Source: Stercorarius parasiticus
Lineage: Eukaryota > Chordata > Aves > Charadriiformes > Stercorariidae
NCBI GenBank assembly: GCA_013396915.1
Contig: VWZL01004332.1
Span: 983,206 to 1,047,205 of the forward strand
Direction: 5' to 3'
DNA: 64,000 nt
Shown here: positions 23,301-37,517 of the stretch, one piece after another
Layout of the letters: each line of letters opens with the position of its first letter
How positions within the stretch are numbered: the first letter of the stretch is position 1
Made by a program: the position numbers and the translations under genes
Notes under the pieces: generated by a model
Told to the model about the DNA's origin: nothing
Database searches by the model: none
The model's input: the letters and a program-made list of their open reading frames with translations, nothing else

Positions 23301-26300
23301 ACAGATACCAAACAGCTATTACAGAGTATGGGAAGAGGTGATCTTCCAATGTACCTCTTCCAAAAACTGTATGAGTGGAATGGTCTACAGAAAATTGCTA
23401 TTCTTTCCTGTTCTTCCTATAAAACATCTCATATTAACATGGTCAGAGATTTGTCTCTGTGCTAGATAGGCAACTGAATTGGCTCTAGGGGGACATTTTT
23501 TATGGCTTGCAGTCATACCTTCTAATCGCTAGATCAAAAGTTTACTCACTCTACATTTTTAGATTAATAGAGCAGAGAAAAAGAACATTTATCTAGTCAG
23601 AAGGGAGCCATGGGGAAGAATCTTACCTTTAATACATAATCATTCAAATATTCATGAATCTTGTTTATTTAACGTTGTGTCTTTTTGAATCTGTGTAGCA
23701 GATTTTTGTAGGTCTTCTGAGATGTGTTGTGTATGCTTTTTAGATTATATACTATTACATCTATAAAAGTTCCTCTTCCTTCACCCTGCTCAACAAATAA
23801 GAGAAATGTCATAAGGACTAAAGGGCGTAGTCTTCTCAAGTTAGGGCATTTGTATGAAGACGGTACACAAAGCTGCCTAGGGATGTACCTTTCTGTGTAT
23901 TAATGTAACTGTACAGATCTGTTCATCACAGTGTTCACAGATTATAAACTGCTTGCCAGTGTTTGTTACTTACCCACTGTTCACAGGGAATAGTTTTGTT
24001 TCTGCTCCTCTATATTGAGAAAGGGACTTCGTCTGTTTAGTTATTTTTAATCTTTGATAGGCCTTGGTGGCACACAAATGAATCCAAGAGACGTGTTCTA
24101 GATTGCTTTAAGAATGATGTGGGCTATTTGCAGGGTTTCCATAGGAATAGGAACAATACTTCTCCATTTGAGTTCATGAGATACTGAATGATAATGGAAT
24201 AGAGTAGGAAGTGTTGAGTAGTCTTGCTGGTTTCTATGGAAACTGCAGCTAGTTTAAGTTCTGTTTATGCATTTTCTTCTGGATATTTATTTATTATTGA
24301 CAATACCAAGGAATGTTTTGCAGGGTTTTTGCTTTGGATCAAAAGGTGGGCTTCTGCCCACAGTCCTGTGGGAGAGAAAGTTCTTTTACTGTACATATCT
24401 CTTTAGCATTGGACTATTCAATTCCGCAATGTAGCTGTAGCATTTCTGGTTGTCACTACATCTTTAAGATAGCCACCTTGTGTTTTGTGAAATTGCTGTA
24501 ATTTCAGTGGATCTTGTCTGGTAAAAAAATAATAATAAAAAAAAATATTAGTGGTTAAACTAAAAAATCAAGAACACACATGCTGATTTCTCAATATGAG
24601 ACAATATCAACAAGTTACTTTATTATCAGCTATGGCATTGTAATATGGGAATAAAGGTTCGCTTACTTTAGTTCTTTCTCCATCAGCTTGTTTTTGGTGT
24701 TTAATATATGCCAATCTTAAACTTCTGTTAAGTTTCCTGTGAAGTGTATGGCTAATCAAACATAAAAAGTATTTTTTTTCTCCTCAATTTTACCAGTTTA
24801 AAATACTACTATGTGGAGATAATTTAGGTGAGCATAAAGTAGATGTTAATGCTAAAATCATATCAAAAAAAGGATAAACAGTATGTTTCAAAAAAAATAA
24901 AAATGACATGAGAACTGGACTTAATTGCACTTAAAACCTTGCATTTGAATTTTCAGCTCAGAAAGTGGAGGAAAAAACATTAAGTTTATGCATCACATAT
25001 ACAATTCATAAATATTTATATATTTATCTCAATTAAAATTGCTAATTTTTAGAAGCCGCCTTTTTGTATGCCAGATCTCCGTGTAGTCTAACCTATTTTT
25101 TTTTAATGATTCTCCTCATTGGTAAGGTTTGGAAAGGTTGATTCAATCTGAGGGAATAGTACACAACCTACTAGTCTTTCTGAAAACAGAGCAGGAAATC
25201 TAATGGTAGAAACTAGGATGAAGAAGTTGTGAATTCAAAGCAAAAATCAGGGAATATTAACTGCCTGTTCCGTGTGTTTCACCTAGAAGCTGAAAGTTCT
25301 CAAGGTTTTCTAGAAGTCTACAGCAAAATGCCATAAGTTTAAGGAGGAAGCTTGCATGTCTGCTTTTGACTGATCCTGCTCCCTCCTTCCTAGTAAAAGA
25401 GCCTTCATCCTGCAGACACTTCCCTTCATCTTAGGATGAGGATAGGAGAAATGTTTTGAGTAGGGAAGGTGAGAGAAAAGGAGAGAACTATTAATATTTT
25501 CTCAAAAGGGGAAGGGACAGGATTTCTCAGAAGTTTGAAGGGGGGTCCTGCTGCTTCTTTCCATCTTGTGGACATTGGCTTGTGTTCAGCATAGCTAGCT
25601 AGGGTAGATAGGTGAAAAGGCAATTTCTGCAATGTAATTCCATGTATTCTAATGAGCCACTTACTGGGGTCATGGAGAGGGGCTCACAAAACTAACTTAA
25701 TTGAGGCAGGGTAGGTATAGAATGGAAAAAAAAACATAATCTGATTTCTAGTTCAAATTTCAGAAAAATTGATTTCAAATACAGTGTAATTGTTACTGCT
25801 TAGAATTGGGGATACCACATTAGGAACTAAGGTGAAATGCGGAACCTGATCCTGCCTTGCGTAGACAGATACTCTTTAATGCATGCAAACTAAGACATCC
25901 AGTTCTGTCAGATGCCCACAGTCCTCTCATTGAAAAACATGTAACTCCTACATAATGTTAAAAAAACAATGTATGCCTGTCACGGTAAAATCTTACAAAA
26001 ATTACTTCTGTAGAAATGAGTAGATTTCCTGAGACATCTGATTGTTGTGATATACAAAATGTGATACTGTCATGAGCCTGCTGCAAAAGATAGCAGAAGG
26101 CTAAGCTTTTGCATGGAAATGCACTGTTTTCTTTGTTATTGTCAACCACTATATTTAATCCCATAAAATGCATTCTGAAGATACTGAATGTACCTTGGAA
26201 AGTATAGCTGTGTATCTTGGTAACAAGAAAGAGCATATCATCTGCATTTTAGTGTCAATGCAAAATGTTTGCAACATATTTGAGCCGTTTAATCTTATAA

Positions 26301-27517
26301 TATGTCCTTTTTTAATCTGTTCCTCAGGAAAATGAGGCAACTCTGGCCTGTGCCTTGTTTTTGATTTTTTTAAAATCTATCCAACCCAAATACTGTAAGG
26401 TTAAACCTTACATGGAGAATTTTGAACTAGAAGAATCAACAGTGTGCCATTAGGGCAATTGATCTGTATGTGTTTTGGGTGTCATTAGACTGTCTGGACA
26501 GTGTTGCACGCTACCTTTTTTACTCCATGCTACAGTTTACTCCACGCATATATAAACAGAACCTGGCACAATCAATTCTGTTGTTTTAGCTAAATCAGAG
26601 AATTTTATGTTCTACTCTAAGCAATGTAAACAAAGCTGAACTGTCACATTCTCCTACTCCTCAAAGCCTGGCATAATATTATGTATAGAAACCCAGCACA
26701 GGTATGAAAAGATGAATTCAGCAGCATCTTTCTTGAATGTGATATCAGTTCACTCATGTTTTTTTCAAGGCTGCAATTTTTTTTATTCTCAATGAAGGCC
26801 TGAGCAGATTTTGTTATTGATGCACAGATTTTGTCATTGAGGATTTGTTTCAATGAATGTGATCAAGCTGCACTCTGTGACACTAGATTTTCAAGTCCTC
26901 TTCTGATATACTGAAAGCATTGTAAAATATTATCAAAAATAATGAAGTGCATGCAAATTAGAAGTTCTTCCATATTACAAAACAGCAACATAAATCAGCA
27001 TATTGAACACAAAAGGCCTGCATGTCACAGAGAAATATGTTTGAGAAATCTGTAGAAGTTTTTCTATCAAACTCTAGGAATTGTTATAGTGAAGGTTCTC
27101 AGATTTGCTTTGTTTTCTCTCGTGGTAAATATTGCAAAGTTGTTTTGGGTGAGTTGTTTGATAGTTCTCAATTTGCTGTTGTAGAAGGCTGTGAAAAGTT
27201 ACTAAGAAAACCAAGCCAACAGTTTATAGGTTTACAGTTGCTGTTTGGTGTTTGTAAGTACAATTGAAAGTTCTTAGGGGTCTCCAGACTGGAAAATATT
27301 GTCAGCTACTGGGTTAAGTTCGTTGGAGGAGTTAGTTGGACAGAAAACTGTACTCTCTTTGAAGTATCAGCTGGAGGATGTACAATAGATGGTACAGTCC
27401 ATAACAGTAACTCTTAGTTTCCTAGGTATTTTCTGTCAACCTAGGAAAATAATGTGAGCAGTGTGATTCAGTAAATGCAGCAGAGGACTCAAAGTTTGAC
27501 AGGGTTTCTGTTTACAG

Positions 27518-27612
27518 CTGTAACAGTAACTTGGGTGATTTTGAACGTGTAACTAAACTTGCTATTCCCCCTTTGTTTCTATGCAAGCTAAGGTTAAAAA
27601 TAAATACCTGTG
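27518..27612 (+). mobile_element. Probable MIR-like SINE relic (sense)
   Basis: CAGTAACTTGGGTGATTTTG, AACTAAACTTGCTATTCCCC, CTTTGTTTCTATGCAAGCTA and AAAAATAAATACCTGTGC are colinear with the MIR blocks GTGACCTTGGGCAAGTCAC, TTAACCTCTCTGTGCC, CAGTTTCCTCATCTGTAAA and GATAATAATACCT. Divergence is high and the call is tentative. Confidence 0.5.
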
Positions 27613-29452
27613 CTTGTAAAAAGTATTGAAGTCAGCTTTTAAAAAGTACTGAAATCAGGAATTTACTTTTAGTTAATTTTTTCACCATTTTCCACTGCAC
27701 ATTTTCAAGTCCAAAGTACACTTCTGTCCTGTACAGTTAAATCCTTCTAGTACTATGAAATATATATTATGTTGTCTTTATATATGTATATCTATATGCA
27801 GACATATTATATTTCTAGATCTACATATGAATTATTTTTATTTCCCTATTTTGCAATTGAAGATGGCATATTAATGTATCAAAATGTTTTTTTTTACTAC
27901 ATAGGCTCTTTTTCTTAGTGTTTTTGTTCTGCGCTTCTGCTTTTTTATCTCTTTTGGGCCTGATAGGTGCAGACAGATAAATAATCTGAATTTTTCCTTG
28001 CTATTCAGCCCATTAGACTCATTATGTATTCTCTTTTGGAAAGAGCCTTGGGCATCAACACTAGTTGCTCATGGTCTCTTTATAGCTGATGTCTCTTGAT
28101 ATGAAAGACCTATTTTTTAATGATGCAGTTCTGTTCCATATCCAAAACCACTGTTTTACTTCTACAAATGAAAAGCTTGCCTATGTGAGATCTTTTCTTA
28201 TTTCCCTTCAGAGAATGTATCTTGTGTTAAAAAGATGTTAAATCTGGTTTTATAACACTTAAAGTTATATTGCTAGTTGAGAAGTAGTCGCATGAGTTAA
28301 CTCATTTATATGGAATTACAGGAATAAGCAGAAGCTGAAGTTCGAAAACTTTGGTTTGCCACAAAGCAAGCAACGGATTGAGAGAGACTTCAGCTTTCTC
28401 TTATCTAGTATAGTTAAGAATACTGACATGAGATGCTTGCACTTATAAAGGAATTACCTACTTTATTGTTCTGATTATTTGGGGAATAGGAACATATGAA
28501 AAAGCTTGGAAAATACTCTTCATTTTTGTTGCACTTTCAGAATTAGTATGCTAATTGCAAACAACTTTATTACCTGCTATTAGGTTTTATTTTCAGGTAC
28601 AATGAGGAGTATGTAGGAATCCTCTTTCCCATTTTGTTTTAAATAAGTTTTAATATTACAACAACATCTGACTTGGCATGAATATTGGCGTTTAAATGTT
28701 ATTTAGGTGTTTATATACATTTACCTTTATATATAGAATACAAATACTTTGAAAATATAATTAGAATAAAGTGTCTTCACAACAACTTAGGCATCACAAT
28801 TTGATATGGTTTACAAGGTAAGATATCAAGAATAGCAAGCTTTTTTTAAACAAACAATATCAGTGTGATATAAAATTACAGTTCATTAAATAGACCCGTG
28901 TATAAAAAGATCAGATAGTTCATGTTTTTATTTTACTGATAACGTGTTTAGATTCCCATTGGGGCAAACCCTTGTGACTTGAAGAAAAAAAAAAAGGACC
29001 TGCTAGCAACTTGTTAGGTATGAAAATGATTCTAAAAACCAATGGAGTAAAAAAATGAACTGCCTAACCACTAGAAGGTTTAAATAATGTTTGCATTTTT
29101 GTTTATTGGTGTGAAGGAACTTTTTTAACCCCGCCCCAACTTGTTACACAATTCAGGAACCTCATTTGTTTCTTTGTGACTTCAGTGTAATGCCATTATT
29201 GTCGGGAACTTCCAGTGATTCCATCAGTTACACAGAAAGCATAGAAGAAACAGTGTAAGACATTGCTGAAATGCAGATTTGTTTGACCAATTGAATTTTG
29301 AGAAAATTGTGAGGTTAAACTGAGCAGTTTTCAATACTTTCCTTACGGTAATGTATTATAGTGGAATGCATTCATGCTGTCTTGCTTGCCCAGAAGAGAA
29401 ATTGAGGGGAAGTATTTTAAAAATGTATACTGTAATCACTTTCAAGCGGTGT

Positions 29453-29496
29453 GGGGTTTTTATTTGGGGGGTGGGGGGAGGATGGAGGAGGTGGGG
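29453..29496 (+). repeat. G-rich, G-quadruplex-capable tract
   Basis: G-runs of 4, 6, 6 and 4 plus several GG steps lie within 44 bases, interrupted by T-rich and GGAGGATGGAGGAGG spacers. It is followed by a T/G-rich tract to about 29520. Confidence 0.72.
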
Positions 29497-30943
29497 TTTT
29501 AGTGGTTTTGTTTTTTTTTAATTCAACGATCTCTTTGCAGTTCATTAGGCATCACCATTTCATATTGTTGGATTCAGATTTCAGGATTCCCAGGCTTGCT
29601 TCAGCAAATAATGGCAGCCTGAACTGTATGAAGATTTAATATGTAGTTGCCATTAAAATACTCCACAGAGAGAATTTTGGCAGGCGTTTGCAAAGCCATG
29701 TGTTTACTTTATGGGAACTCTGGAGGTTGGTTCTGGTAATACCATATTGCTCTAGATTTTTGCATTATTCTTATCTTAATAAGTATTTCAGCCAGTTCTC
29801 TTGATACTGAAGTAAGGCATGCTCTTCTGTTCCTTCTGATGGGATAGTTAGCACCTGATACAAATTTAAATACAGTAAAATGAACTGACCAGTTCTCTGC
29901 TGGTTAGTCATATCATTTATTGCAAATGAGGGACTTAATGTTTTTTTGTTACTGGTTCAGCACCTTTATTCTTCATCTTTCAAAACTCTTGGTCCTTCCT
30001 GTTCTCTGATCTTGGCCATATTTTCTTTTTGTATTGAATGTGTCAGATGGTACCAGACTGGAAGCTTTCAACAGTCAGTTCAAGGATTCTGTTTCAGATG
30101 AGGAACTGTGTTTGTGTCAAATACTTCACTTTTATTGTAAAATTAGCCTTTTAACTTCCTTCTTTTCCTTAGCTTAAATTGAAATTGGTTAAGAGGAGTA
30201 AATTAGTGGCAGAGATTGTTGTTTTAAACACTACTCCACAAAAGCACGATTTCTAGAAATGCTAGGAGAGTTGATTTGAGAGAGGAGAAGGGGATCTGCT
30301 TGTCAAGGAAGCTTTTTGTAGGGGGTCCTAATCCACTAAAGAAGATAATCAGAGTTGCCTTCGGCTGAAAGGCAGTAAAATGCAGGAGCTGGATAGTGCC
30401 TATGTTACTGTTTCCAAGTCCTCAGTAGGAGCAGGGAGAGCCTGGCAAAGGAGTAAACCTGCTGTTGTATATGCTCTCAGACTCTATATAAGGACAACAA
30501 AAGGCACTATTAGGCTTAAAGGTGCAGTTCATTTATGAGATTTCTTAGTGTGAAATGTGCTGGAATCTCTTGTGCTTTACCCATAAGTAGAAAAAAAGAA
30601 TAAAAAGTGTACTTTGAGAAACTGTGACTTGCTCTCATCTCTTGGGTTAAAAAGAAAGCAGTGAACCTTTGCTTCTCTACACCTTCAGAAAGGTATGTGT
30701 GTGCCTTTTGTTTCCTAATAGAGTGAGTTTTCTACAGTTTTATTCTTGTGGATGATATAAAGTCCTTCAATTTCTCCAAGTATGAAGTTATGTCCAAGAA
30801 TTCTGGTTTAGACATTAAATGAAGTGATAACAGAGGAGGACAGTGCCTCCTGACCCTCTTTTATGGGTTTTGGACCCTGGATCAGTTTCAGCTCAAGACA
30901 TGTAAAAAGGTGGTTTAACACTGCATAAAAATGACTGGAAAGA

Positions 30944-30965
30944 ATAGTCTAGCTAGCTAGACTAT
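30944..30965. repeat. 22-bp perfect palindrome with CTAG core repeats
   Basis: ATAGTCTAGCT is followed directly by its reverse complement AGCTAGACTAT. A second, imperfect copy of the CAGTCTAGCTAACTAG unit follows at 30972-30987, and each is preceded or followed by AGAA. It looks like a small local duplication of a CTAG-rich unit. Confidence 0.92.
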
Positions 30966-31587
30966 AGTTCCAGTCTAGCTAACTAGAAAGAATTCAGCTA
31001 AAACATGAGTTTTGCCTGTGAAACCTTGATTAAACATGAATGTGTATAATTAGTAGTTCTACTGCTTTATCTTTCATCTTGTACTAGGAGCAAAGTATGA
31101 TTGGCTGTTAATTTTCTCCATTTGTGAATGTTTTCTACTTTTTAAACTAGAGGACAAGTATTCTGAAAGTAAGATAAAAGCTATTTTGCTCAATGTAACT
31201 AAAAAAACTTAGAAGTGTTGAGTGATTCTTTTTTTTATTTTGAAGTAATCCATTTTAATTCTAAACTGTCCATGTAGAAAAAGGTGACAGGACTATGTCT
31301 GTTATAATAAGCATTTCAAAATGCCATTGAAACACAGTGAAGTATAGTAAAAATGAAATATATGTCTTTATTTGCTAGCAAAAAGTCTAAAAAGCGTAAT
31401 TTAGTTACAGAATTAGTGACAAATGTGTTGTTTGAATTACCTTTCCCTGCTTACTGCTTTGGGTTAAATAATGCGTAGTGTGGTTCATTATGAAAATGAC
31501 AAAAAATAGGTCAGAAGGAGAAATAATAGGCTGAGGAACTGTGAGATTTAAAGCATTTTAAAAGAAGACGTTACATTTGTTTTAGCT

Positions 31588-31690
31588 TCTGGGTCAAATT
31601 TTGGTCTCGTCCGTATCAGTGTCATTTAATTGAAGTTAGCACAGTCAATCCACATTTACACTAGTTTAATTGAGGGCAGCTGTAGTCCGC
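31588..31690. repeat. Possible ancient amniote interspersed element (unnamed)
   Basis: GGGTCAAATTTTGGTCTCG, AATTGAAGTTAGCACAG and CACATTTACACTAGTTTAAT resemble a widespread old sauropsid element with TTACACCAGTGTAAAT and CATTGACTTCAGTGG-type cores. The match is from memory of recurring words rather than a named consensus. Confidence 0.35.
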
Positions 31691-32565
31691 TGTTTTCAAG
31701 GATGAAAGTAACTTCTTTGGAAGAGCCTGTTCCTGTCAGAGAGCCAAATGAAACTTTCTCAGAACTAGAAACACCTGCCTTCTTACAAGAAATGTAAAGA
31801 CTAATATATGTGCAGGCATATTGTTAATGTAAAACTAATTGTGGGATGCTTTTTGAAGGAAGATGAATAGGCTTTAGAATTAAAACTAAACAAAGCAGAA
31901 AAACTGGCCTGCCACAGTCCTCTTGGGAATTTTCTGGGCTCAAGGTCAGATGCTATTGAATAGAAATTAAATTCTGTCAAAACTCCCCCCCATCAAGCCT
32001 TCTCCTTGGCAGGACCAGATATGCACATACAATTCATATTTAATGGTGAGCAAAACATTTGGCTGAAGCAGCTTCTTATGTGTTTGGAGACATTCTGGTT
32101 TTTATATGGTTCTCTATAGCAATTCCAGGTTTCTAGACATCTTTTCAGTTTTGGAATGACGTGCTCTTACTTGCAGATAGAGTTTGTATGAGTTTCAAGA
32201 TGGGAAACTGATGCTGAAAACTTTAGTAAAAATTTCCAAACTTATCAGTGAGGTGTTTTCTCATGTGTGTCACTACAGAATTATATTTTCATTCCTAAGC
32301 CTTAATTGTTTCTCATTCTGGAAGCCCTGCCATATTTTTTTTTCTTAGTAAATGACATGAAATAAATAGTGAACTGTTCCTTTCATGGTTTTGTAGGAAG
32401 GTAATGTGAACCAGTAAGTTTCAGAAAAACAGTATTTCTCATACAGTTATCTAATAGTGTGCTTTCTGCCTATAGACTGCTGAACTGAAGGTCCATTAAA
32501 TGGACAAATATGCTTATATGGAAATAGATCAGTGTCATAGTTATTTTATTCCTGAGGACACAAGT

Positions 32566-32585
32566 ATATATGCATATGCATATAT
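32566..32585. repeat. 20-bp perfect AT-rich palindrome
   Basis: ATATATGCAT is followed by its reverse complement ATGCATATAT, with no spacer. The alternating purine-pyrimidine sequence could also be a short degenerate microsatellite. Confidence 0.85.
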
Positions 32586-32649
32586 GCAAGTAAGTATATT
32601 ATCAAAAGACAGCAAAGAAAAAGCAACCTCATGATTCTCTATGTCTTCT

Positions 32650-32680
32650 GTTGATTTTAGTGGGAGCAGGGTTTAGCCAT
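32650..32680. repeat. Short fragment of the same possible ancient element
   Basis: GTTGATTTTAGTGGGAGCAG followed by GGTTTAGCC resembles the ATTGACTTCAATGGGAGCAG/GATTTGGCC word frequent in sauropsid genomes. It is too short to classify. Confidence 0.3.
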
Positions 32681-34445
32681 AATATTAAGCAATTAAAATT
32701 GTATGTGTAGGTTTTAAAGTATAAGGATTAGATTTGGTTAGTGTTCTGAAGTAGTACTTGCTTATTAGCACTACAGTGAGATAGAGATATCTGCTTTTAA
32801 TGCAGAATATAACTTCATTTTTTTTTTTACTTTCTCTTACTAAATGTTACAGAAATTGCTAGATTTCTTCATTTCCTAATCATATATGTATAATGCAGAG
32901 ATTATGATATTTCTGCCTTTCTGTAGTGCACTTAATAATTCGATAATAAAATACTCAATGGCAAATTTACTTGGATGAATAAACATTACTTTGAAGTTTC
33001 TCCACTTTAGAAATCTTTGTAGCAAATGAATTTTGAAGTAATTCCTTCTATATTTATGAGTTGAAAGCAGGGTGTTGCTTTTCATTTAAAACTGTTAGAA
33101 GTATTGACATGAAATCACAGGAAGGAAGCGCTTTTGGAATGACTTTAATGATTGACACCTTCCACATAATTTTTCTGTTGCATATCCTATAGGAGTTGAC
33201 ATAGGACAGTAAGGATGTTTCTCTTTGTTGCCATACTGTTTACCCTTAAACTGGCATAGATAAATCAATTTTATTAGATAATAAATAAACAAAGATGTAT
33301 TTTAATCTTGTGATTTAAATGACAAAAAATTGTTAGGTCTATTGACAGATTCAGTGTTCCGTGTGAACTGTTAAAAGAATGCAAGTTTTGTATGAAATAT
33401 TGCTTCCTTTCTTACTACTGCATGGCGTATTATCTATTGGTCTATAATTAAATTTTTTCCAGAAAACTTTTTAGCACAGCCATGTAGAGACTTTAGTACT
33501 GCTGTCTAATAAAGCAAGGTCAAGGAAGGTTGTAATGCAAAGCTTATTGCTTGGGTTTTTTCCCTTTCCTCAAAGTATTTTTTTTTTGTAGTTATACAAA
33601 AAAATGTTTTTAATGTGACCATTGCAGCAATGAAGTCTAATAGTATTTCACTGAATAGAGACATCAGTTAGAAGTAGAAAGTGTTTCTTGCACGGGAGGC
33701 ATATTTCAGCTTTACTAATGACAGTTGGAAAAGCAAAATGAAAATTATGTTTTGTTTCTTGTCCTACTGTGCTAGAGTCCCTTGTATTTAACCAGGTTGA
33801 ACCAGTCTTCTGGGAAAGGTAATACATTTTATAAAGAAAACATTATATCAGTGTCAACATTTTCTTTTAAAATCAATAGATCTGGTAATGCATTAATTAA
33901 CTTAGTAAATTGCAAAACATTTCTTTTGAGAAGTATTTTGAGATAGCAACATGAAAAGACTATCAATCCATTGTTAATATTATGAAATATCTTGACAACA
34001 TAATGATTTCAATTAACTGTGATTGGAAATTTAACTTGCACTGATGTAAAATGCCACAGAAGTGGCATAACTTAACATTTTGACAGGTATGTAACACTGC
34101 TTCATCTGATTTACATGTACACAACCTGGAAAATTGCTTCTAGATGGAGTCAGCAACATTTGACTTGTCAAAGCCACGTTTTTGTAGTTATATGCCACCG
34201 TTTATGGAACACAGTTATCCACTGTAGCTTGTTTGGTTGAATGATGACCACAGAGCACTGCGCTGTCACTTTGGAATCATTGACTTTGTTATTCATTTCC
34301 TCCCATCCCTCAGTACAGTAGTCAAGAGTATGATAGCTAAAATGTCTGTGCTTACAGGTGTCCTACTACAGGTGCAGTTACTTTCATCAAAGTTGTCTTC
34401 CCAGGAGAGTCTATTTCAAACAGCAAAATCAGTTACCTAGTACAA

Positions 34446-34462
34446 CCCCCGCCCCCCCCGCC
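34446..34462 (-). repeat. C-run adjacent to a T-run
   Basis: Runs of five, eight and two C are separated by single G bases and followed by T9. On the minus strand this gives long G-runs. It is a low-complexity slippage tract. Confidence 0.8.
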
Positions 34463-35969
34463 TTTTTTTTTATTTTTAACATCAAGATATGCTAATATGA
34501 CTCATTCATTACAGTAAGAATAATTCATTACATAACTTCTGGATATTAACATGGAACAAGTGATAAAGTTGCTTTCTTCGGTTTTAATATAAACAGGTTA
34601 GATTTTAGTTTGAAGGAGCGCAGGATGTTCAACAACAGCAAAAAAAAAACCCAAACCCACCAACCCTTTTTCTTTTTCCTGAAAGACAGAGATAGTGTCA
34701 ACATCATGATACACAGTCTGAAAGTTCATGTAATAGACAGAAATATTTACCAGCAGAAGAGAGAAAATGAAAAAAAACCAAGACTAAAGGTTCTCAATAA
34801 AGTCAATTCTTCCCCAATATATCTTTTCATATGTGCTCAGAATGTAAAGGCTTTATCTATTATTCATGTTTTTCTATAATTTTAGAAATTACTTATATAG
34901 CTGCTTTTTTGTCATATCAGTCTTAACAAATGTTGAATGGGGTTGAGGTTCAAATACAACAGAATGTTTTAAGCTTTTAGTGTTTTACTAATGCCCTGTT
35001 GGCAAAAAAGGTCAGTAAAAGAAACCTTGTCTAGGTTTAGGAAACATATATGTAAAAAAAGATTTTCACAGTGTCTCATAAATCAGAGCTATGCTTTGCT
35101 AAGCACTGCAAAGACATGAGCACATGAACAGATACTTTCCTAGAGAGCTTTCAGTTGGATTAATATGAAAAGAGAGAGACCCAAACTCAGATTCTGTACT
35201 AAAAGTTTACCCAGGAAGTCAGTACCAAAATTCAGAAGTGAATATTAATTTAATACTCTACCTGATCATTAAAGAAAGCTAAAATCCCCCTTTTTATGAT
35301 CTTGTACTACACCAGTTTCATAAGCTCATGACTCTGCATTTAATCATTTATCCCATAGTAAGGGTCAAAGTCAATTGGTAAAACTACTTAGCCAGTTTGT
35401 GCCAACTGGAAGAAATCTCAAATTCTCCTAGTTGTTCTTGCAGTACTAAGGAAAAGGGACTTATGAGTTCCTTTCATTTTGAAGGAGACCTACCTAGTAC
35501 TGAAAAATGAAATCTGTTATATACCCCCTTTCCAGCTTTACGTGGCAGCAGGATAACTTGGGAATAATTAATATTGGCTCAGTTTGCATCCCAGGTGGCT
35601 ACTGTATGATTGACTTGGCATGACTCTGACTTGGACGACAGGAAGTATCTCGGTATCTATAGCCCAGACACATTATCATTAAGTTTTGGGTTTTTTCCTG
35701 GCCTTTCCAGAAAGGGTAGCCTGCCTTCAAGTAGTGTTACCTCTAAATAGTATGGCTGGTCAGTTCTGTCAGATTGTATCAAGAAACTCTTGTTTAAGCT
35801 TTGTTTGGAAGAGAAGAGTGATATTATTGCATAACAGTAGATGTGGTTCCTTTTTTGTGTGTGAAAAAACCTATAAGGCTAGAATAAGCAAAAAATATTA
35901 TTATGCTAGCTGCTTAGTCATTTCTTAAGCTTTGAAACATAAAAATGAATTGTAACCTAAAAAGTTGTA

Positions 35970-36060
35970 AACCCCCACCCACCCAAAAAACCCCCAACCC
36001 AAAACCAGAACAAAGCAACCCCCAAAACCACAACACCAAACCAGAAAAGCCCAAAAAAAC
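35970..36060. repeat. A/C-rich low-complexity tract
   Basis: About 90 bases are composed almost only of A and C (ACCCCCACCCACCC, CAAAACCACAACACC and similar), with isolated G bases. On the minus strand it is T/G-rich and resembles the tracts at 4235-4352 and 46991-47038. Confidence 0.9.
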
Positions 36061-37517
36061 TTTGTAATATGAGCCATTAAAGCAAATCCATATGAATGTA
36101 CTTTCATAGCTGACCTTTCTTACATCATCCTGCTGAGTGCTTTGAGAATTTTACTCTCCTCCTATGCTTATGTCCTTGACAACTTGAAGTGAACTTTGTG
36201 CTGGTTGTAAATAATGTAGCTGTTTGGTAAGGTTTTTAAGCAGTAGTCATTATAACTCTGAAGTGTAGAAATTCCAAGATTATCTGTCAGGTTTTCAAAC
36301 TTACCATCACAAATTAATTGTGGTGCTGTGTTGAGAAAAGCCAATGATAGGATGGACAGGGGTGCTGTACAATGAGTTTGAGTGTGATGATGGGAGAACG
36401 GGATTTTTGTAATGCTTACTTTGCAATACTCATCAGCATGTTTTTGTTATGGTAACAGTCCTGTATTTATCTTACTGTATTTAACTTTTTAGCGATTATA
36501 TTTTAATGCTGAATTAAACACAGTGGAAGTGGAGAGAAATAGCTTTCGCCTCCTGTATGTATGCATGCATGCAAACGTGGAGGCTGTGCACTTGCCTCGA
36601 ATTCCAGAACAGGAAACTTCAGCTTCTGGACTTTATCTTGCAATCTAGTTTTAATGTGAAGAGAGATGTTCTTTTGATAAATCAGCACTCTTCAATAGCT
36701 ACAAAATATTTTATTCAATTACGGTGCCCTAGAAAGACTTGCAAGGTGTGTTTTGAAGAAGGGTGAGAACAATGTCATTTGACTTCTGCTCACTCTATTT
36801 AAAAGGAAAACTGAATCAAGGATGATTTAGGGATGTTACTTCTCCTGACCTGGTAAAGAAAGAGATTCTGAGACTTAATGCTTGGTGTTTCTGTTACTGT
36901 TTAGCTGACATACTGTGATTGAAGACAATGACAGAAATATTAGTGGTCTCTTCTGTCTGTTGGAACCACTTACCAACTTCAATAGGGACTTGTAATTGTT
37001 CTCTGAAAATATGTATTTTCTGTGAACTCTACATCTGAACATAGTTACTAAGTAGCTTTTTATAACTTTTAATATATAAAGTTGCATGTGAATTTGTTTA
37101 GTTATCTCTAATTATTTAGTGCAACAATGGGTAGTTCCTGAAAACTGTAGATACAACATAATCGTTCCTTTGGAAGAAATCCTGACCTTCTTGGAAAAGT
37201 TTAATGATAATTAAATAATTTGCGAAGTAGATTTCTTCAATTAGTCTCTTTTTTTCTACAGCAGAAGTCTTTGTACTGATCTCATCATTAAACAAACCTA
37301 TTTATTTCTGCAGTCTAGTGGTTAGCATTGTAGCAGAACTCTGTTATTCAGATGTATAATTGCTCATTAGCCCCTCGACAGGGTTTCCACCTCATTCCGG
37401 TTTCCAGTTTGTTGGCATTTATTGCAGAAGGATTGTGTGGTTTTTCTCTTCGCATGTTAAAATCATAGAATCATAATGGTTGGAAAGGACCTTTGAGATC
37501 ATCAAGTCCAACCATAC

